Shown: one piece after another, positions 7,893 to 17,100 of the stretch
How the letters are laid out: every line of letters starts with the position of its first letter
How positions within the stretch are numbered: position 1 is the stretch's first letter
DNA from: JABJOE01 sp964344145
GTDB taxonomy: Bacteria > Patescibacteriota > Patescibacteriia > UBA9934
NCBI GenBank assembly: GCA_964344145.1
Contig: CAYFME010000005.1
Coordinates: 1 to 64,000 of the forward strand
Length of the DNA: 64,000 nucleotides
Reading direction: 5' to 3'
Made by a program: the position numbers and the translations under genes
The notes under the pieces: model-generated
Told to the model about the DNA's origin: nothing
The model's database searches: none
The model's input: only the letters and a program-made list of their open reading frames with translations

Positions 7893-9684
7893 ACGCTGCG
7901 GCTTTGCTGTCAGCGGTTAGATTGGTTGTCACCCCACTCGAACCACTTTGGATCGTCGCTCCGGTCCATGTGTCGGAGGCGCTCACGTACGCGCGTTCAA
8001 GAAGCGTTGCGATTGACCCCACTTGATCGGCGCTAGGTGTAATCGCTACCTCAAACGCGGCAGCCACGACCGTGCTTCCTGGCGGCATGGTTGGGTCCAC
8101 GCTGCTGACGGACCACCGCACAGCGCCGTTTACTGATTCAATTGATGTTCCAACCGAGACGCTCTGGCGACCAGTCAACTCCACGCCCGGTCCAAGATCA
8201 GCTTCAATGAAGAGTCCTTCAAGTCCGTTGGTCGTTCCAGAGATATTCCAGAAGATCCAATACTTGGTTGTTTCGTCGACGATCGGTGGGATAGGCCCCC
8301 GACCAAGTTGATCACCGCTTGCGGTCCAGTAGCGTCCGAACGACTCAAGTACGAGCGGCGAGGTGAGGGGTGTGTCAAAGCTTATTCCTGTTGTGTTCAC
8401 CTCAATCGCTTCGCCGTCAGGACTGAACGTGAAGGTGGCGATTGGCCGCGTGGTGACGGTGATGTTTTCGTAGGTAGACAATGACGATCGTGATAGTGAT
8501 GATCGAACAGGGACGGTGAGGGTTAGCGTTCCAGACCCGCTCGGCTCAATGGTCGACGGCGTGTCAAAGACAAGATCGCCTGAGAACACACTGACGTTCG
8601 ACGTAAGTTCGAGCTCAACGTCTGTGAGTGTGTGCTCACTGTCGTTTTCATACGTCAGCGTAACGGTTGCATTCTCACCTGGTTGTAGCGATGACTGCTC
8701 GACAGCATGCGTAAGCGTCAACGGCGGCGGTAGGATGTCAATCGTGTCGATGAGTTGCTCTTGCGTGTATCGGGCGTCGTCAAATACGAACGATGGCGCA
8801 AACGTGAACGTGGAGTCATCCTGTGTTCCAAGACGACCCACGAACTCAATCACTCCCTCTTCTTCTGGATCAATACCGCTGACATGGAACGCCCCGTCGC
8901 TTTGCGGCCCAGGACTCGCTGAAATGAGCGTAAAGCTCTCCGGCCACTGCGGTTCAATAGTCATGTCTGGGAATGAGACATCTCCTGTGTTTTGATACGT
9001 AATCGTTCCTTCTACAAGCTGGTAAGCGACAAGATGTTCTGGCAGTGTTAACTCCAGTGCGAGCGTGGACGTTGTAGGGGAGAAGACATGCTCGATGACT
9101 TTTGTGTCTGTCATCTCATCCTCGCCGTACGTATAGTCGAGCGTTGTTGTGAAGATTTGTTCACCGCCAACGTCGCCAAACATGGTTCCACGCACGTGGA
9201 TGAATCCGTATTGATCTGGAACAACATCGCCAAGCTCGAACGTTTGATAGCCGATTTCCTGTGCGTCTTCCGACTCGATAGCATCGAGCTCGAAGTGAGC
9301 GGGGAAGTCGAAGCGGACTTGCGCGTCGTTGATGGTCTCGTTGCTTTGATTCTCAAAACGGAACGTTAACGTTGAGGCACCACCGGTAATCACTTCAACC
9401 GGTGCGACGTCAGCGTTGACGACAATGAGGTCTGGTGTTGAGCGAGGTACGAGCATCCAAATCAAGCCAAAGAGCGTGAGGATAATCACTCCCAGTCCAA
9501 TGGCATCGAGCCATTTGTGCAAACCCTCTCGTTCGTGACGATAGGTTCCCTTCATGAGCATCTCCACGGGTTCAGAGATATGTTTGCTGGCTTGGGTGCC
9601 GATATTTAATGTGCAGACAAGAAGATTGCGCTTCTTGCCTTCGCCAAAAGGCTCACAGACGAGTTTTGGTTTTTTATCAGCCAT
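7870..9684 (-). CDS. membrane-anchored multi-domain adhesin-like protein
   Basis: 604 residues. About 55 charged cytoplasmic residues precede one membrane helix (residues about 58-80, ending IWMLVP). The remainder is extracellular and made of repeated beta-sandwich modules resembling CARDB/DUF11 'conserved repeat' domains. Examples are TLTFRFENQSNETI, EGTITYQNTGDVSF and ATVTLTYENDSEHTL, each about 100-120 residues apart. Such modules typically act as stalks or adhesins on cell surfaces. It is cotranscribed with the secreted glycosidase-like gene upstream (8-base gap) and with the DUF1704 gene downstream (overlap). No catalytic motif is seen. Confidence 0.65.
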   Translation of the reverse strand: MADKKPKLVCEPFGEGKKRNLLVCTLNIGTQASKHISEPVEMLMKGTYRHEREGLHKWLDAIGLGVIILTLFGLIWMLVPRSTPDLIVVNADVAPVEVITGGASTLTFRFENQSNETINDAQVRFDFPAHFELDAIESEDAQEIGYQTFELGDVVPDQYGFIHVRGTMFGDVGGEQIFTTTLDYTYGEDEMTDTKVIEHVFSPTTSTLALELTLPEHLVAYQLVEGTITYQNTGDVSFPDMTIEPQWPESFTLISASPGPQSDGAFHVSGIDPEEEGVIEFVGRLGTQDDSTFTFAPSFVFDDARYTQEQLIDTIDILPPPLTLTHAVEQSSLQPGENATVTLTYENDSEHTLTDVELELTSNVSVFSGDLVFDTPSTIEPSGSGTLTLTVPVRSSLSRSSLSTYENITVTTRPIATFTFSPDGEAIEVNTTGISFDTPLTSPLVLESFGRYWTASGDQLGRGPIPPIVDETTKYWIFWNISGTTNGLEGLFIEADLGPGVELTGRQSVSVGTSIESVNGAVRWSVSSVDPTMPPGSTVVAAAFEVAITPSADQVGSIATLLERAYVSASDTWTGATIQSGSSGVTTNLTADSKAAAYGGVVEE

Positions 9685-9692
9685 ACAGTGTT

Positions 9693-11669
9693 TTAAAAGC
9701 CAAGGCTTGAAAGGGTAAAGACGTCTTGCGTGAAGGCGATGATCTCATCAATACCGTCACCATCAAGGTCAGCGGACGACACTTCAATGCCGACGCCCTC
9801 ATTTGTATCCAATGCCCAAAACGGCTCTTCAAGAAGGTTGCCATCTTTATCATACACCCGAATCTCTGGCGCGCCACCTAATCCTGGCCCGGTGACGATT
9901 TCATCAATGTCATCGCCATTGATATCGGCGGCTGAAACGTTCACGCCACCGCGGAAATCCTCATCGTAGGCAAAGAAGCCGGGGTTGATGAGTGTGCCGT
10001 GTTTATTAAACACACGTACATGCGGTCCGCCTCCAACACCAGCGCCACAGATGATTTCGAACGTGTTGTCGCCATTGAGATCGCCAATGGTGACGTTCAC
10101 GCCGCCTCGGTAGACTTCATCGTAGGCGAAGAAGCCGGGGTTGATTAGCACGCCGTCGGCGTTGAAGACGCGCACATGCGCACCACCACCGTCTTCGGTT
10201 CCGGTTACGATCTCAACGGACCCGTCAGCTTCAAGATCGCCAACTGAAATGTTGATGCCGTTGCCGTACGCCTCTGTATACGGATAAAAGCTGGCGTGTA
10301 ATGAACCGTCGCTGTTGTAGATAAAGACCTGTGAATCATCGGCGGTGACGGTTTCTGGATCACCATCGTCATCAAGGTCATATGTGACAACTTGCATGCC
10401 ACCGAGGTAGTCGCCGTCGTAGGAGAAGAATCCTGTTCGCTTCACATCACCGTCGCCGGCAAACACACGAGCGAACGCTCCGTTTAAGAACACGGCGTCA
10501 ACGATTTCCTCCAACGGTCGCAACAGCAAAATGCCGTCTTTTGCCCCAAGGGTGAGGCGCGAAATGATAGATCCGTCGTTTATATCGGGATCTTGCTCGC
10601 CGTGCAGCTTTTCAAACTCACCACCCAGACGAATGGTTACCTCTTCGTCTGTTGGGTTGGTAACGACTTTTCCATTGGTAAACTCGCGCGACCATACGCC
10701 GTCTTCTTCCACGGCCTCATCCTTTGGCGTTCCCAAAAAGGCCTCATACTCATCGTAGCGCCACAGCTGTGCATGTTCTTGCGTTCCAAAGTCGAAGCCG
10801 AAGAATCCGCTGGCGAGCAACGCGCTGGAGAGACCAAAGCGCACGCGTTGATAGTTTGACTTGTTGCCAGTATTGTCTGTGTCGCTGTTGATCAAGATAA
10901 CCGGATCGTACGCAACGTTTTCTTCCAGCGCGAGATAGTTTGTGATATTCGTCTGCCAGCTTCCATCACCTTCCCATGGAGTGGGGAAGGACTCAAACAT
11001 ACGACCGTTCACGTACGGTGCATGCTGAAGATCAGAACTTCCGTTTGAAATGATGATTTTGTCTGAGCCAACACGCGAGCGCGTGTCAGCAAATAGCTGC
11101 GTGTAGGCATCAACCCAGGCATCGTCAATGTCGTTCGCACCGCTGGCGAGTTGTAGATCGCCGACCCAGCTGATCGAATCGTTTACTTCATCGTAAAAGA
11201 CGCCATCCCAGTAATCGTCGTGCAAGATTTCTTCTGCCACAAACTCGGCAAGGTAGCCGTTCCACCCCGACGTCAAATCGAGCGCCTGCGTTCCCGGCCA
11301 AATCGATACATCATCACCGTCATCCGTTTGCAACCAATATGATGATTGGATGCCGTCGTAGAGATCTTCATGAAGCGCATCGCTCCAAATCGTGTTCCAG
11401 CTCACGCTTGGAACATAAGCGAGCAGAATGATATCCGGATTTATCTCGCGAATCGTGTCGGAAAAATCATCGTTCCACACCTGCGCTTCGGCAGGAATGA
11501 CAAGCAGATCGTAAAGGGCGAGCGTCTCGAGGGTATCTTGGTCCTCCAAATGCGTTCCTGAAAGCAGAAAATAGTTCGCCGTCTTCACCGCGTTTTCCTG
11601 CGCCGTTGTTGCAACTGCCCCTGTCAGCAGCACCAATGCACAAAGACTATAGGCGAGCCATCTCTTCAC
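9693..11669 (-). CDS. secreted glycosidase-like protein with FG-GAP/VCBS repeats
   Basis: 658 residues. Signal peptide about 1-23 (MKRWLAYSLCALVLLTGAVA). Residues about 30-380 resemble TIM-barrel putative glycoside hydrolases of the GHL/DUF4015 type: DWxGVFYDEVND around 160 and IIISNGSSD around 205 supply acidic residues at strand ends. Residues about 400-658 are five FG-GAP-like propeller repeats with DLDDDGDPE, DLEADGSVE, DLNGDNTFE, DINGDDIDE and DLDGDGIDE calcium loops. Two repeats share GGxHVRVFNxxGTLINPGFFAYDE-like stretches almost unchanged, pointing to recent duplication. It is the second gene of the HTH operon. It probably cleaves or binds surface or host glycans; activity is inferred only. 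Confidence 0.65.
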   Translation of the reverse strand: MKRWLAYSLCALVLLTGAVATTAQENAVKTANYFLLSGTHLEDQDTLETLALYDLLVIPAEAQVWNDDFSDTIREINPDIILLAYVPSVSWNTIWSDALHEDLYDGIQSSYWLQTDDGDDVSIWPGTQALDLTSGWNGYLAEFVAEEILHDDYWDGVFYDEVNDSISWVGDLQLASGANDIDDAWVDAYTQLFADTRSRVGSDKIIISNGSSDLQHAPYVNGRMFESFPTPWEGDGSWQTNITNYLALEENVAYDPVILINSDTDNTGNKSNYQRVRFGLSSALLASGFFGFDFGTQEHAQLWRYDEYEAFLGTPKDEAVEEDGVWSREFTNGKVVTNPTDEEVTIRLGGEFEKLHGEQDPDINDGSIISRLTLGAKDGILLLRPLEEIVDAVFLNGAFARVFAGDGDVKRTGFFSYDGDYLGGMQVVTYDLDDDGDPETVTADDSQVFIYNSDGSLHASFYPYTEAYGNGINISVGDLEADGSVEIVTGTEDGGGAHVRVFNADGVLINPGFFAYDEVYRGGVNVTIGDLNGDNTFEIICGAGVGGGPHVRVFNKHGTLINPGFFAYDEDFRGGVNVSAADINGDDIDEIVTGPGLGGAPEIRVYDKDGNLLEEPFWALDTNEGVGIEVSSADLDGDGIDEIIAFTQDVFTLSSLGF

Positions 11670-11674
11670 AGGCG

Positions 11675-11971
11675 TTATTGCTTGCGTTCATCCTCGCTAG
11701 CGAGGCGTCCTGGGTTAGGGGAGTAGAGCGTGTTTTTAATGCGCCACCGCTCAACAAACTGGCCAATGCCAGCGCGGTCGCGCTTGTTGCGCACCGTGGT
11801 ACTCGACTGAGACCATTTAAGAAGTGATTCAAAGTCGATTTTGTAGCGACCTTGGACCACAATGTAGCTAATGTCGCCCTTGGCAATGGCCCGACGAATC
11901 GTTCGGGTCGATACGCCAAAGAGGCGGGCGGCTTCCGATACGGATAGCCTAACTGGGGGTGTAATGCTCAT
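11675..11971 (-). CDS. excisionase-family helix-turn-helix regulator
   Basis: 98 residues. Residues 9-55 (LSVSEAARLFGVSTRTIRRA, then a GRYKI wing and WSQ) form a MerR/excisionase-type winged helix-turn-helix of the kind in 'helix-turn-helix domain 17' proteins. The C-terminal 40 residues are basic and unrecognised. It is the first gene of the minus-strand operon. Its promoter has TTGACA-N17-TACTCT with a 20-base perfect palindrome covering the -10 box, so autoregulation is likely. A phage or plasmid excisionase role is less likely because no integrase is nearby. Confidence 0.75.
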   Translation of the reverse strand: MSITPPVRLSVSEAARLFGVSTRTIRRAIAKGDISYIVVQGRYKIDFESLLKWSQSSTTVRNKRDRAGIGQFVERWRIKNTLYSPNPGRLASEDERKQ

Positions 11972-11986
11972 AAAAGAGTAACTAAA

Positions 11987-12006
11987 TGTCTACTCTAGAG
12001 TAGACA
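11987..12006. promoter_or_regulatory. 20-base operator palindrome
   Basis: Perfect palindrome TGTCTACTCTAGAGTAGACA. It contains the -10 box (TACTCT on the minus strand, 11997-12002) of the HTH operon. A dimer of the encoded HTH protein would block the promoter here. Confidence 0.7.
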
Positions 12007-12025
12007 AACAGGAGTTGATTGTCAA
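11997..12025 (-). promoter_or_regulatory. promoter of the HTH-glycosidase-adhesin-DUF1704 operon
   Basis: On the minus strand, TTGACA (12025-12020), 17-base spacer, TACTCT (12002-11997), about 25 bases before ATG 11971. The -10 overlaps the operator palindrome, and the -35 abuts the 160-bp palindrome. Confidence 0.8.
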
Positions 12026-12030
12026 GTTTT

Positions 12031-12190
12031 GAGACCACCGCGGCGTAGATCTTTGAGATTATTTTGCTAGAATTTTGGCGAGCCTAAGCGAAAAAATTGA
12101 GCAATAGCAAAAGCTATTTCGAAATTTTTTCGCAACGGCGCAGACGAATTCTAGCAAAATAGGCCAAAGTAGATACGCCGCGGTGGTCTC
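12031..12190. repeat. 160-bp interrupted palindrome between divergent promoters
   Basis: The two 80-base arms align without gaps. The outermost 17 bases (GAGACCACCGCGGCGTA) are identical to the complement, then 12 mismatched positions, 15 identical (TATTTTGCTAGAATT), 13 mismatched, 11 identical (GCGAAAAAATT), a short bulge, AATAGC, and an AAAA loop at 12109-12112. Symmetry continues outward into the two -35 boxes (CAAGT at 12023 and ACTTG at 12192). No target-site duplication is evident. It may be a divergent regulatory region, a cruciform, or a MITE-like element. Confidence 0.85.
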
Positions 12191-12193
12191 CAC

Positions 12194-12222
12194 TTGCCAA
12201 AATGGCCAATCTTTGCTATGTT
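12194..12222 (+). promoter_or_regulatory. promoter of the ECF sigma operon
   Basis: TTGCCA (12194-12199), 17-base spacer ending TCTTTGC, TATGTT (12217-12222). It leaves a leader of about 40 bases. Confidence 0.7.
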
Positions 12223-12265
12223 TTGCCTTCACTGTAATGATTTAGTGATTTTCCCGACATATTAA

Positions 12266-12811
12266 ATGAGCATGCGACACCGTCATAAATTCCTGCTTTT
12301 TCGCGTCTATCGGTTTCGCGACACACAAGCGTACGGAGAGTTGTACGACGTGTATGTTGCACGCATTCGACGATTCGTTTCCTTTCGTGTGGGGAGTCCG
12401 CATGACGCTGAAGAGCTGACCGCGGAAGTGTTCCTACGAGGATGGGAATACGCAACGTCGAGCATGATCGAAAAGCCCAGCGCGCTGTTCTACCGTATCG
12501 CTCGAAATGTGGTCGCCGATCATTATCGAGAGCGAGAGAAGATGGGGGAGACCGCGAGCATGCAAGAAGCGCATGAAGTGCCAGATTCCACACCCATTGC
12601 CTCCGAACAAATGGAAATGGCGGAGGATCAAGCGCAGCTACTGCGAGCGCTCAAGTCCCTTAAAGAGGAATATCGCGATGCGCTCATGATGCGCTACATG
12701 GATGAGATGAGTGTAAAGGAGATCGCACAAGCTTTAGAGAAAACCCCAAACAACGTTCGTGTGCTCTTGCACCGCGCTAAAAAGGCCCTCGAGAGCGTTG
12801 TCCAAAAATAG
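12266..12811 (+). CDS. ECF-type RNA polymerase sigma factor
   Basis: 181 residues. Region 2 lies at about 20-85 (YGELYDVYVARIRRFV, then DAEELTAEVFLRGWE and FYRIARNVVADHYR, which are sigma 2.1-2.4 signatures). Region 4 lies at about 125-178 (LKEEYRDALMMRYMDEMSVKE, split here by family numbering, then AQALEKTPNNVRVLLHRAKKAL as helix-turn-helix). It lacks region 3, as in ECF factors. It is followed after 13 bases by a membrane protein with a DUF5667 domain, an arrangement seen for sigma/anti-sigma-like pairs. It may control surface genes such as the S-layer gene at 14200; that target is inferred from position. Confidence 0.88.
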   Translation: MSMRHRHKFLLFRVYRFRDTQAYGELYDVYVARIRRFVSFRVGSPHDAEELTAEVFLRGWEYATSSMIEKPSALFYRIARNVVADHYREREKMGETASMQEAHEVPDSTPIASEQMEMAEDQAQLLRALKSLKEEYRDALMMRYMDEMSVKEIAQALEKTPNNVRVLLHRAKKALESVVQK

Positions 12812-12824
12812 ATCCAATAGAAGA

Positions 12825-13961
12825 ATGTCCAACCTAACAAAACAACTCAAGGCTCTGAAAGACCACCCACAAGCGGGGTGGGCGAGCACGTCTGCGAACG
12901 ATCGCGGGCGCGAGGTGTTGATGCAGGCGATTGGAAACCACGGCGCGACCGATGTGGTCGCTCAGGATGGGGTTGCTTCCTACTTTAGTTGGAATGCGAT
13001 TCAAGTTATGACGCGCCCAGTGACAGCTGGGGCGCTTGTTTTTGTCCTGCTGTTTGGTGGATGGATGACAACGGTTCAGGCCGCATCTTCAAGTTTGCCT
13101 GGTGACACATTGTACGGACTGAAGTTGGTAACGGAGCGTGCACAGTTGGCTATTTCTTCTGCTGAGCGTCGCGCCGTCTTGCATACCGAGTTTGCACAAC
13201 GTCGCTTGAATGAGGCGACCGTGCTGCAGTCTCTTGGTGAGAGCGAGCTCGTGCCGGAGGCCATGGAAGCATTCCGCGAGCAGTTGCATGAAGCGCAGGA
13301 AGGTCTGCAACAGCTCAAGGACGAAGGGAATACCGACACCATTGCGATCGCTAGTGCCATTGATCAGAAGGTTGATGATCTTAGTGATAGTCTGACGACG
13401 TTTGAGAATGCTCAGGAAACGGTTGGTGAGGTTGACGAGTCCAAGCAAGTTGCTCGTGAGGTGTCGGATTCTGCGGTTGAGACGATTGTTGATGCACACG
13501 AGACCGAGGAGACCGAAGAGTCTAAGTGGGCATTGGAGCAGTCATTCCGCAGTGAGTATGCGGCATTGGTTTCACGCCAGAGCTTTGACGCCGGACGTAT
13601 TGCCGTGATTGAGCAGGTGCTGGCGAATGTGGATGATCCAGCAGTACTGTTGCAGGGCATTGATTTGAGCAGCCTGCACTATGAAGTGGAAGCGTCGACC
13701 GACTCTGTTGCGCGTGCGATGGACTTGGCGGCGGCAGGTGGCTATCGCGGAGCGTTCGAGATTCTAGGTGAAGCGGACGAGATTCTGTTGGCACTTGAGG
13801 CACAGTTGGCGCAGATTGAGTTCGCCATCATGAATGGTATAGATGCCAGCGGATCGCAAGCGGATACTAGCGGAGATGAGCCCGAAGCTCAGCAGGTCGA
13901 GGTCGAGGTGGGTACGGACGGAGACTCTGTTATAAAGCTGAAAGAAGATTCGATCGAGTGA
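12825..13961 (+). CDS. DUF5667 membrane protein, putative anti-sigma partner
   Basis: 378 residues from ATG 12825; longer in-frame starts would lie inside the sigma gene. A cytoplasmic N-terminal part of about 65 residues precedes one membrane helix (about 70-90, ALVFVLLFGGWMTTV). Outside follows SSLPGDTLYGLKLVTERAQL, the core of DUF5667, then long acidic coiled-coil-like helices and a Glu/Asp-rich tail. DUF5667 proteins are often encoded next to ECF sigma factors and are thought to take part in sensing or restraint. Cotranscription with 12266 and membrane topology fit an anti-sigma role, but no classic zinc anti-sigma motif is visible. Confidence 0.7.
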   Translation: MSNLTKQLKALKDHPQAGWASTSANDRGREVLMQAIGNHGATDVVAQDGVASYFSWNAIQVMTRPVTAGALVFVLLFGGWMTTVQAASSSLPGDTLYGLKLVTERAQLAISSAERRAVLHTEFAQRRLNEATVLQSLGESELVPEAMEAFREQLHEAQEGLQQLKDEGNTDTIAIASAIDQKVDDLSDSLTTFENAQETVGEVDESKQVAREVSDSAVETIVDAHETEETEESKWALEQSFRSEYAALVSRQSFDAGRIAVIEQVLANVDDPAVLLQGIDLSSLHYEVEASTDSVARAMDLAAAGGYRGAFEILGEADEILLALEAQLAQIEFAIMNGIDASGSQADTSGDEPEAQQVEVEVGTDGDSVIKLKEDSIE

Positions 13962-13989
13962 AACTTCCCCTAAGATGCGTCTTTGCCTG

Positions 13990-14115
13990 GACTGATCAAT
14001 TTGGTCGGTCAGGGCAGAAACGTATCAACGTTTCTGCATTCAAAATTCGTGCGTGATTGGCGTAAACGTCCTGGTTAATTCAACCAATGATTAATTCATG
14101 ACGTTTTGATCAGTC
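13990..14115. promoter_or_regulatory. structured upstream region of the S-layer gene
   Basis: Outer inverted repeat GACTGATCAA (13990-13999) and TTGATCAGTC (14106-14115). Inside are a 9-bp hairpin GCAGAAACG/CGTTTCTGC (14014-14037), AAACGTC/GACGTTT (14064-14106) and two TTAATTCA copies. GACTGATCA also forms half of the palindrome before PaaX/Cas2-like gene B, so it may be a related binding site. The remaining stretch to 14199 holds a likely ribosome site (GAAAGGAT). No clear -35/-10 pair could be chosen. Confidence 0.5.
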
Positions 14116-14199
14116 ACACACCGTGGAACAGAGTTTAAAGGTCGAGACCGCATGGTCACTCTGCCCACCTACTCATATTAGAGAAAGGATCAGATAGTT

Positions 14200-17100
14200 A
14201 TGGACAATACGTTCGTAGTTCGCCGACGTGTCTTTGCCATCGTTACGACGGTTGCAATGATCTTGGGAACTTTGAGTGCTGCTATCGTCCCTGCTACGGC
14301 TTCCGCCGCTTCCGGTGGAGACCTGATCATGGGTGAGTCGCTCTCAACGTTGTACTACTATGGTTACGACGGTTCCCGATACACGTTCCCGAACGAAAAA
14401 ACATTCATGACGTGGCGTGCAGACTTCGATGATGTTGAAACGATCTCTGACTCAGAGCTCGCTGACATCTCGCTTGCAGGTAACGTTGTGTACCGTCCTG
14501 GATCTTACTGGATTAAGATCACCAGTGACGCAAAAACATACGCTGTTTCAACCGACGGCATGATCCACTGGATCGAGTCCGAGGATGTAGCAGTTGACTA
14601 TGCTGGAGACGACTGGAACGAAGGAATTCACGACGTTCCTGATGTCTTCTTCGTTGACTACTCCGCTGGAGCTTCTCTTGAGTCCGCAACCGCGTACGAC
14701 GGATTGGCTTACATGGATGGCAGCGACTACTACCTCTCATGGGGTGGTGAAAAGCGCATGATGAATGAAATGGACGACAACTACTACTGGGACTGGATGT
14801 TCCTCGACGGTGAGGGCATCGATGACAGCAGCTTGTCCGACGGATCAGACATCGACGCAGCAGAGTGTGCTCTTTACGACATCGCACAGACAGGCGACTG
14901 TTCTGACGATAGCGATGACGACTCAGACAGCTCCGGAGACCTCGAGGTTTCTGTTGCATCTGATACACCAGCAGCAATGTCGATTCCTAACTCGGCAGCT
15001 CGTGTAGCGGTTGCATCCTTCGACTTCGAAGCAGGTTCTGAGGACGCAGAGCTCAACTCACTTACCGTTACGCTCGGTGGTCTTGCTACCACGGGTGCGA
15101 TCAACACGGACGGTGTTTACCTTTACGAAGGTGAGAGCCGTTTGACCGAGGGTCGCACGGTTAACTCTTCCACACGTCAGGCTACGTTCTCCGCTTTGAA
15201 CATTGCTGTTGAAGCTGGGGAAACCGTAACCCTTTCCGTGGTTGTTGACATGAGCACAACGGTTAACGACGGAAGCTTCTACTTCTACCTCTCTGAGGAA
15301 GGAGACGTTGATGCCGACGGTGACGTTGATGGTGACTTCCCACTTGATGGTGAGACCCACAGCATCACGGACATCGATGTTGGATCCGTTACATTGACGA
15401 AGACCGGTTCGATTGCAAACCCTACCTTGGGTGAGGACGACGCCATTGTTGGTAAGTTCCAAGTCCAGGTTGGTTCAGGTGAGGACATCTCTATTGAGAC
15501 CATCACCCTGAAGGTCGACCAGGCTTCTGATCACGACGACTTCAAGCTCTGGCAGGGATCTGACCAGATTGGAACCGGTGAGTACATCGGTAACAAGCTC
15601 GTTCTCTTCACGCTTGATGAAGCTTACGAGATTGAAAAGTCAAAGAACGTGAACTTCTCCGTCTCAATGGACGTTGGAGGTCAGGCAAACGACGCAGTCG
15701 ACGTCTACCTCAACTCCGATGCAGACTTCAACGCTACTGGTGACGACTACGGATTCAACGTAACCGTTACCCGTTCAGCCTACGATGGTGGTAGCGCAAG
15801 TGGTACGGAAGCTTCCGGATCATGTAGCGCAACCACGGATGACTGTTCCTACTCGACCATTCAGGGTGGTGACATCACGTTCTCATTCGGCGGTCCATCC
15901 GCTTCTGACGTGAAGGACGGTGCGGAGGATTACTCCTTCCTCGACTTCTCAGTCACATCTGCTGACTGGGCAGAAGTTGATTCCATGGCGATTATCGTTG
16001 ACGGAACTGACGCTGACTCAGGTGGAGACTCAGGTCTTGATGACTTGATCCTCACCGACATCAAGCTCGTCATGTCTGACGACGCATCCCTCGTTGCAGG
16101 ACCACAGGAGCTCAGCTCTTCAGGATCTGCAACACAGCAGACCATCACCTTCTCAGACAACTGGGTTCTTGAGGCAGGTGAGACGTATGACATGTCTGTG
16201 ACGGCTGACGTTGACAGCACGGTTGCTGAAAACAACGACACCATCACCATGACACTCGACGTCAGTGGTTTGACCATTGAGGATGCAAACAACGATGCAA
16301 TCGCTTCTGCGGACATCGTTCCATCAGCTGACATGGCTGGTTACGCTCACACGGTCGCATCGGCATCTCTTACCGTTACATTGGCATCTACCCCAACGGG
16401 TGATACTACTGTTGTTCGCGGTATGGATGATATCGACGTTGTTGGCTTCAACTTCGAGGCTGGTGACGGTAGCGACATCGAGATTACCGACCTGACAGTT
16501 GAGGTATGGGTTGACGAAGATTCCGGTGGAACCTTCGCAATCGGAACTGAGGGTTCAACGAACTCCACAGACCGAATCAGCTCATGTTCTCTCTACGACA
16601 CCGACGACACATTGATCGCTGGACCAGAATCTGTTTCAAGTGCTGCCGCAGGTACGCTCTTGTTCCAGAACTTCTCCTGGTGGATCGACGCTGGAGCAAT
16701 CGAGAAGGTATTCGTTCGCTGTAACCTAGCCAACGTGGCTCCAGGAACAGACGACGAGTTCGCCTTCGAGATTGACGGTGCCGGTGCTGCTGACAGCGCT
16801 GACATCACAGCTCTGGATGATGAAGGAACAAGCTTGGCTTCTGGTGACATCACGGCTGCGTCTATCAACGCATCTGAGGGCACCAAGATCTCTGTCACGG
16901 CTAACGGATCACTGACCGTTGCTGTTGACTCAGGTACGCCAAGTGCTGACTTCGTCATGACCGGTAGCTCCGACAACCACGTCACCACGCTTGAGTGGAC
17001 CGCTACAAACGAAGACTTCGAAATCACCACGTTGACCGTTGCTGAGCAACAGGCGAAGCAGGACGACGCTGATGATGACGACAGTGCAACTGATGAGGAT

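Noticed and set aside
12031..12190. An integron attC site or a phage attachment site
   Set aside because: The arms are too symmetric, no integrase is near, and no core-site sequence or duplicated flank is visible.
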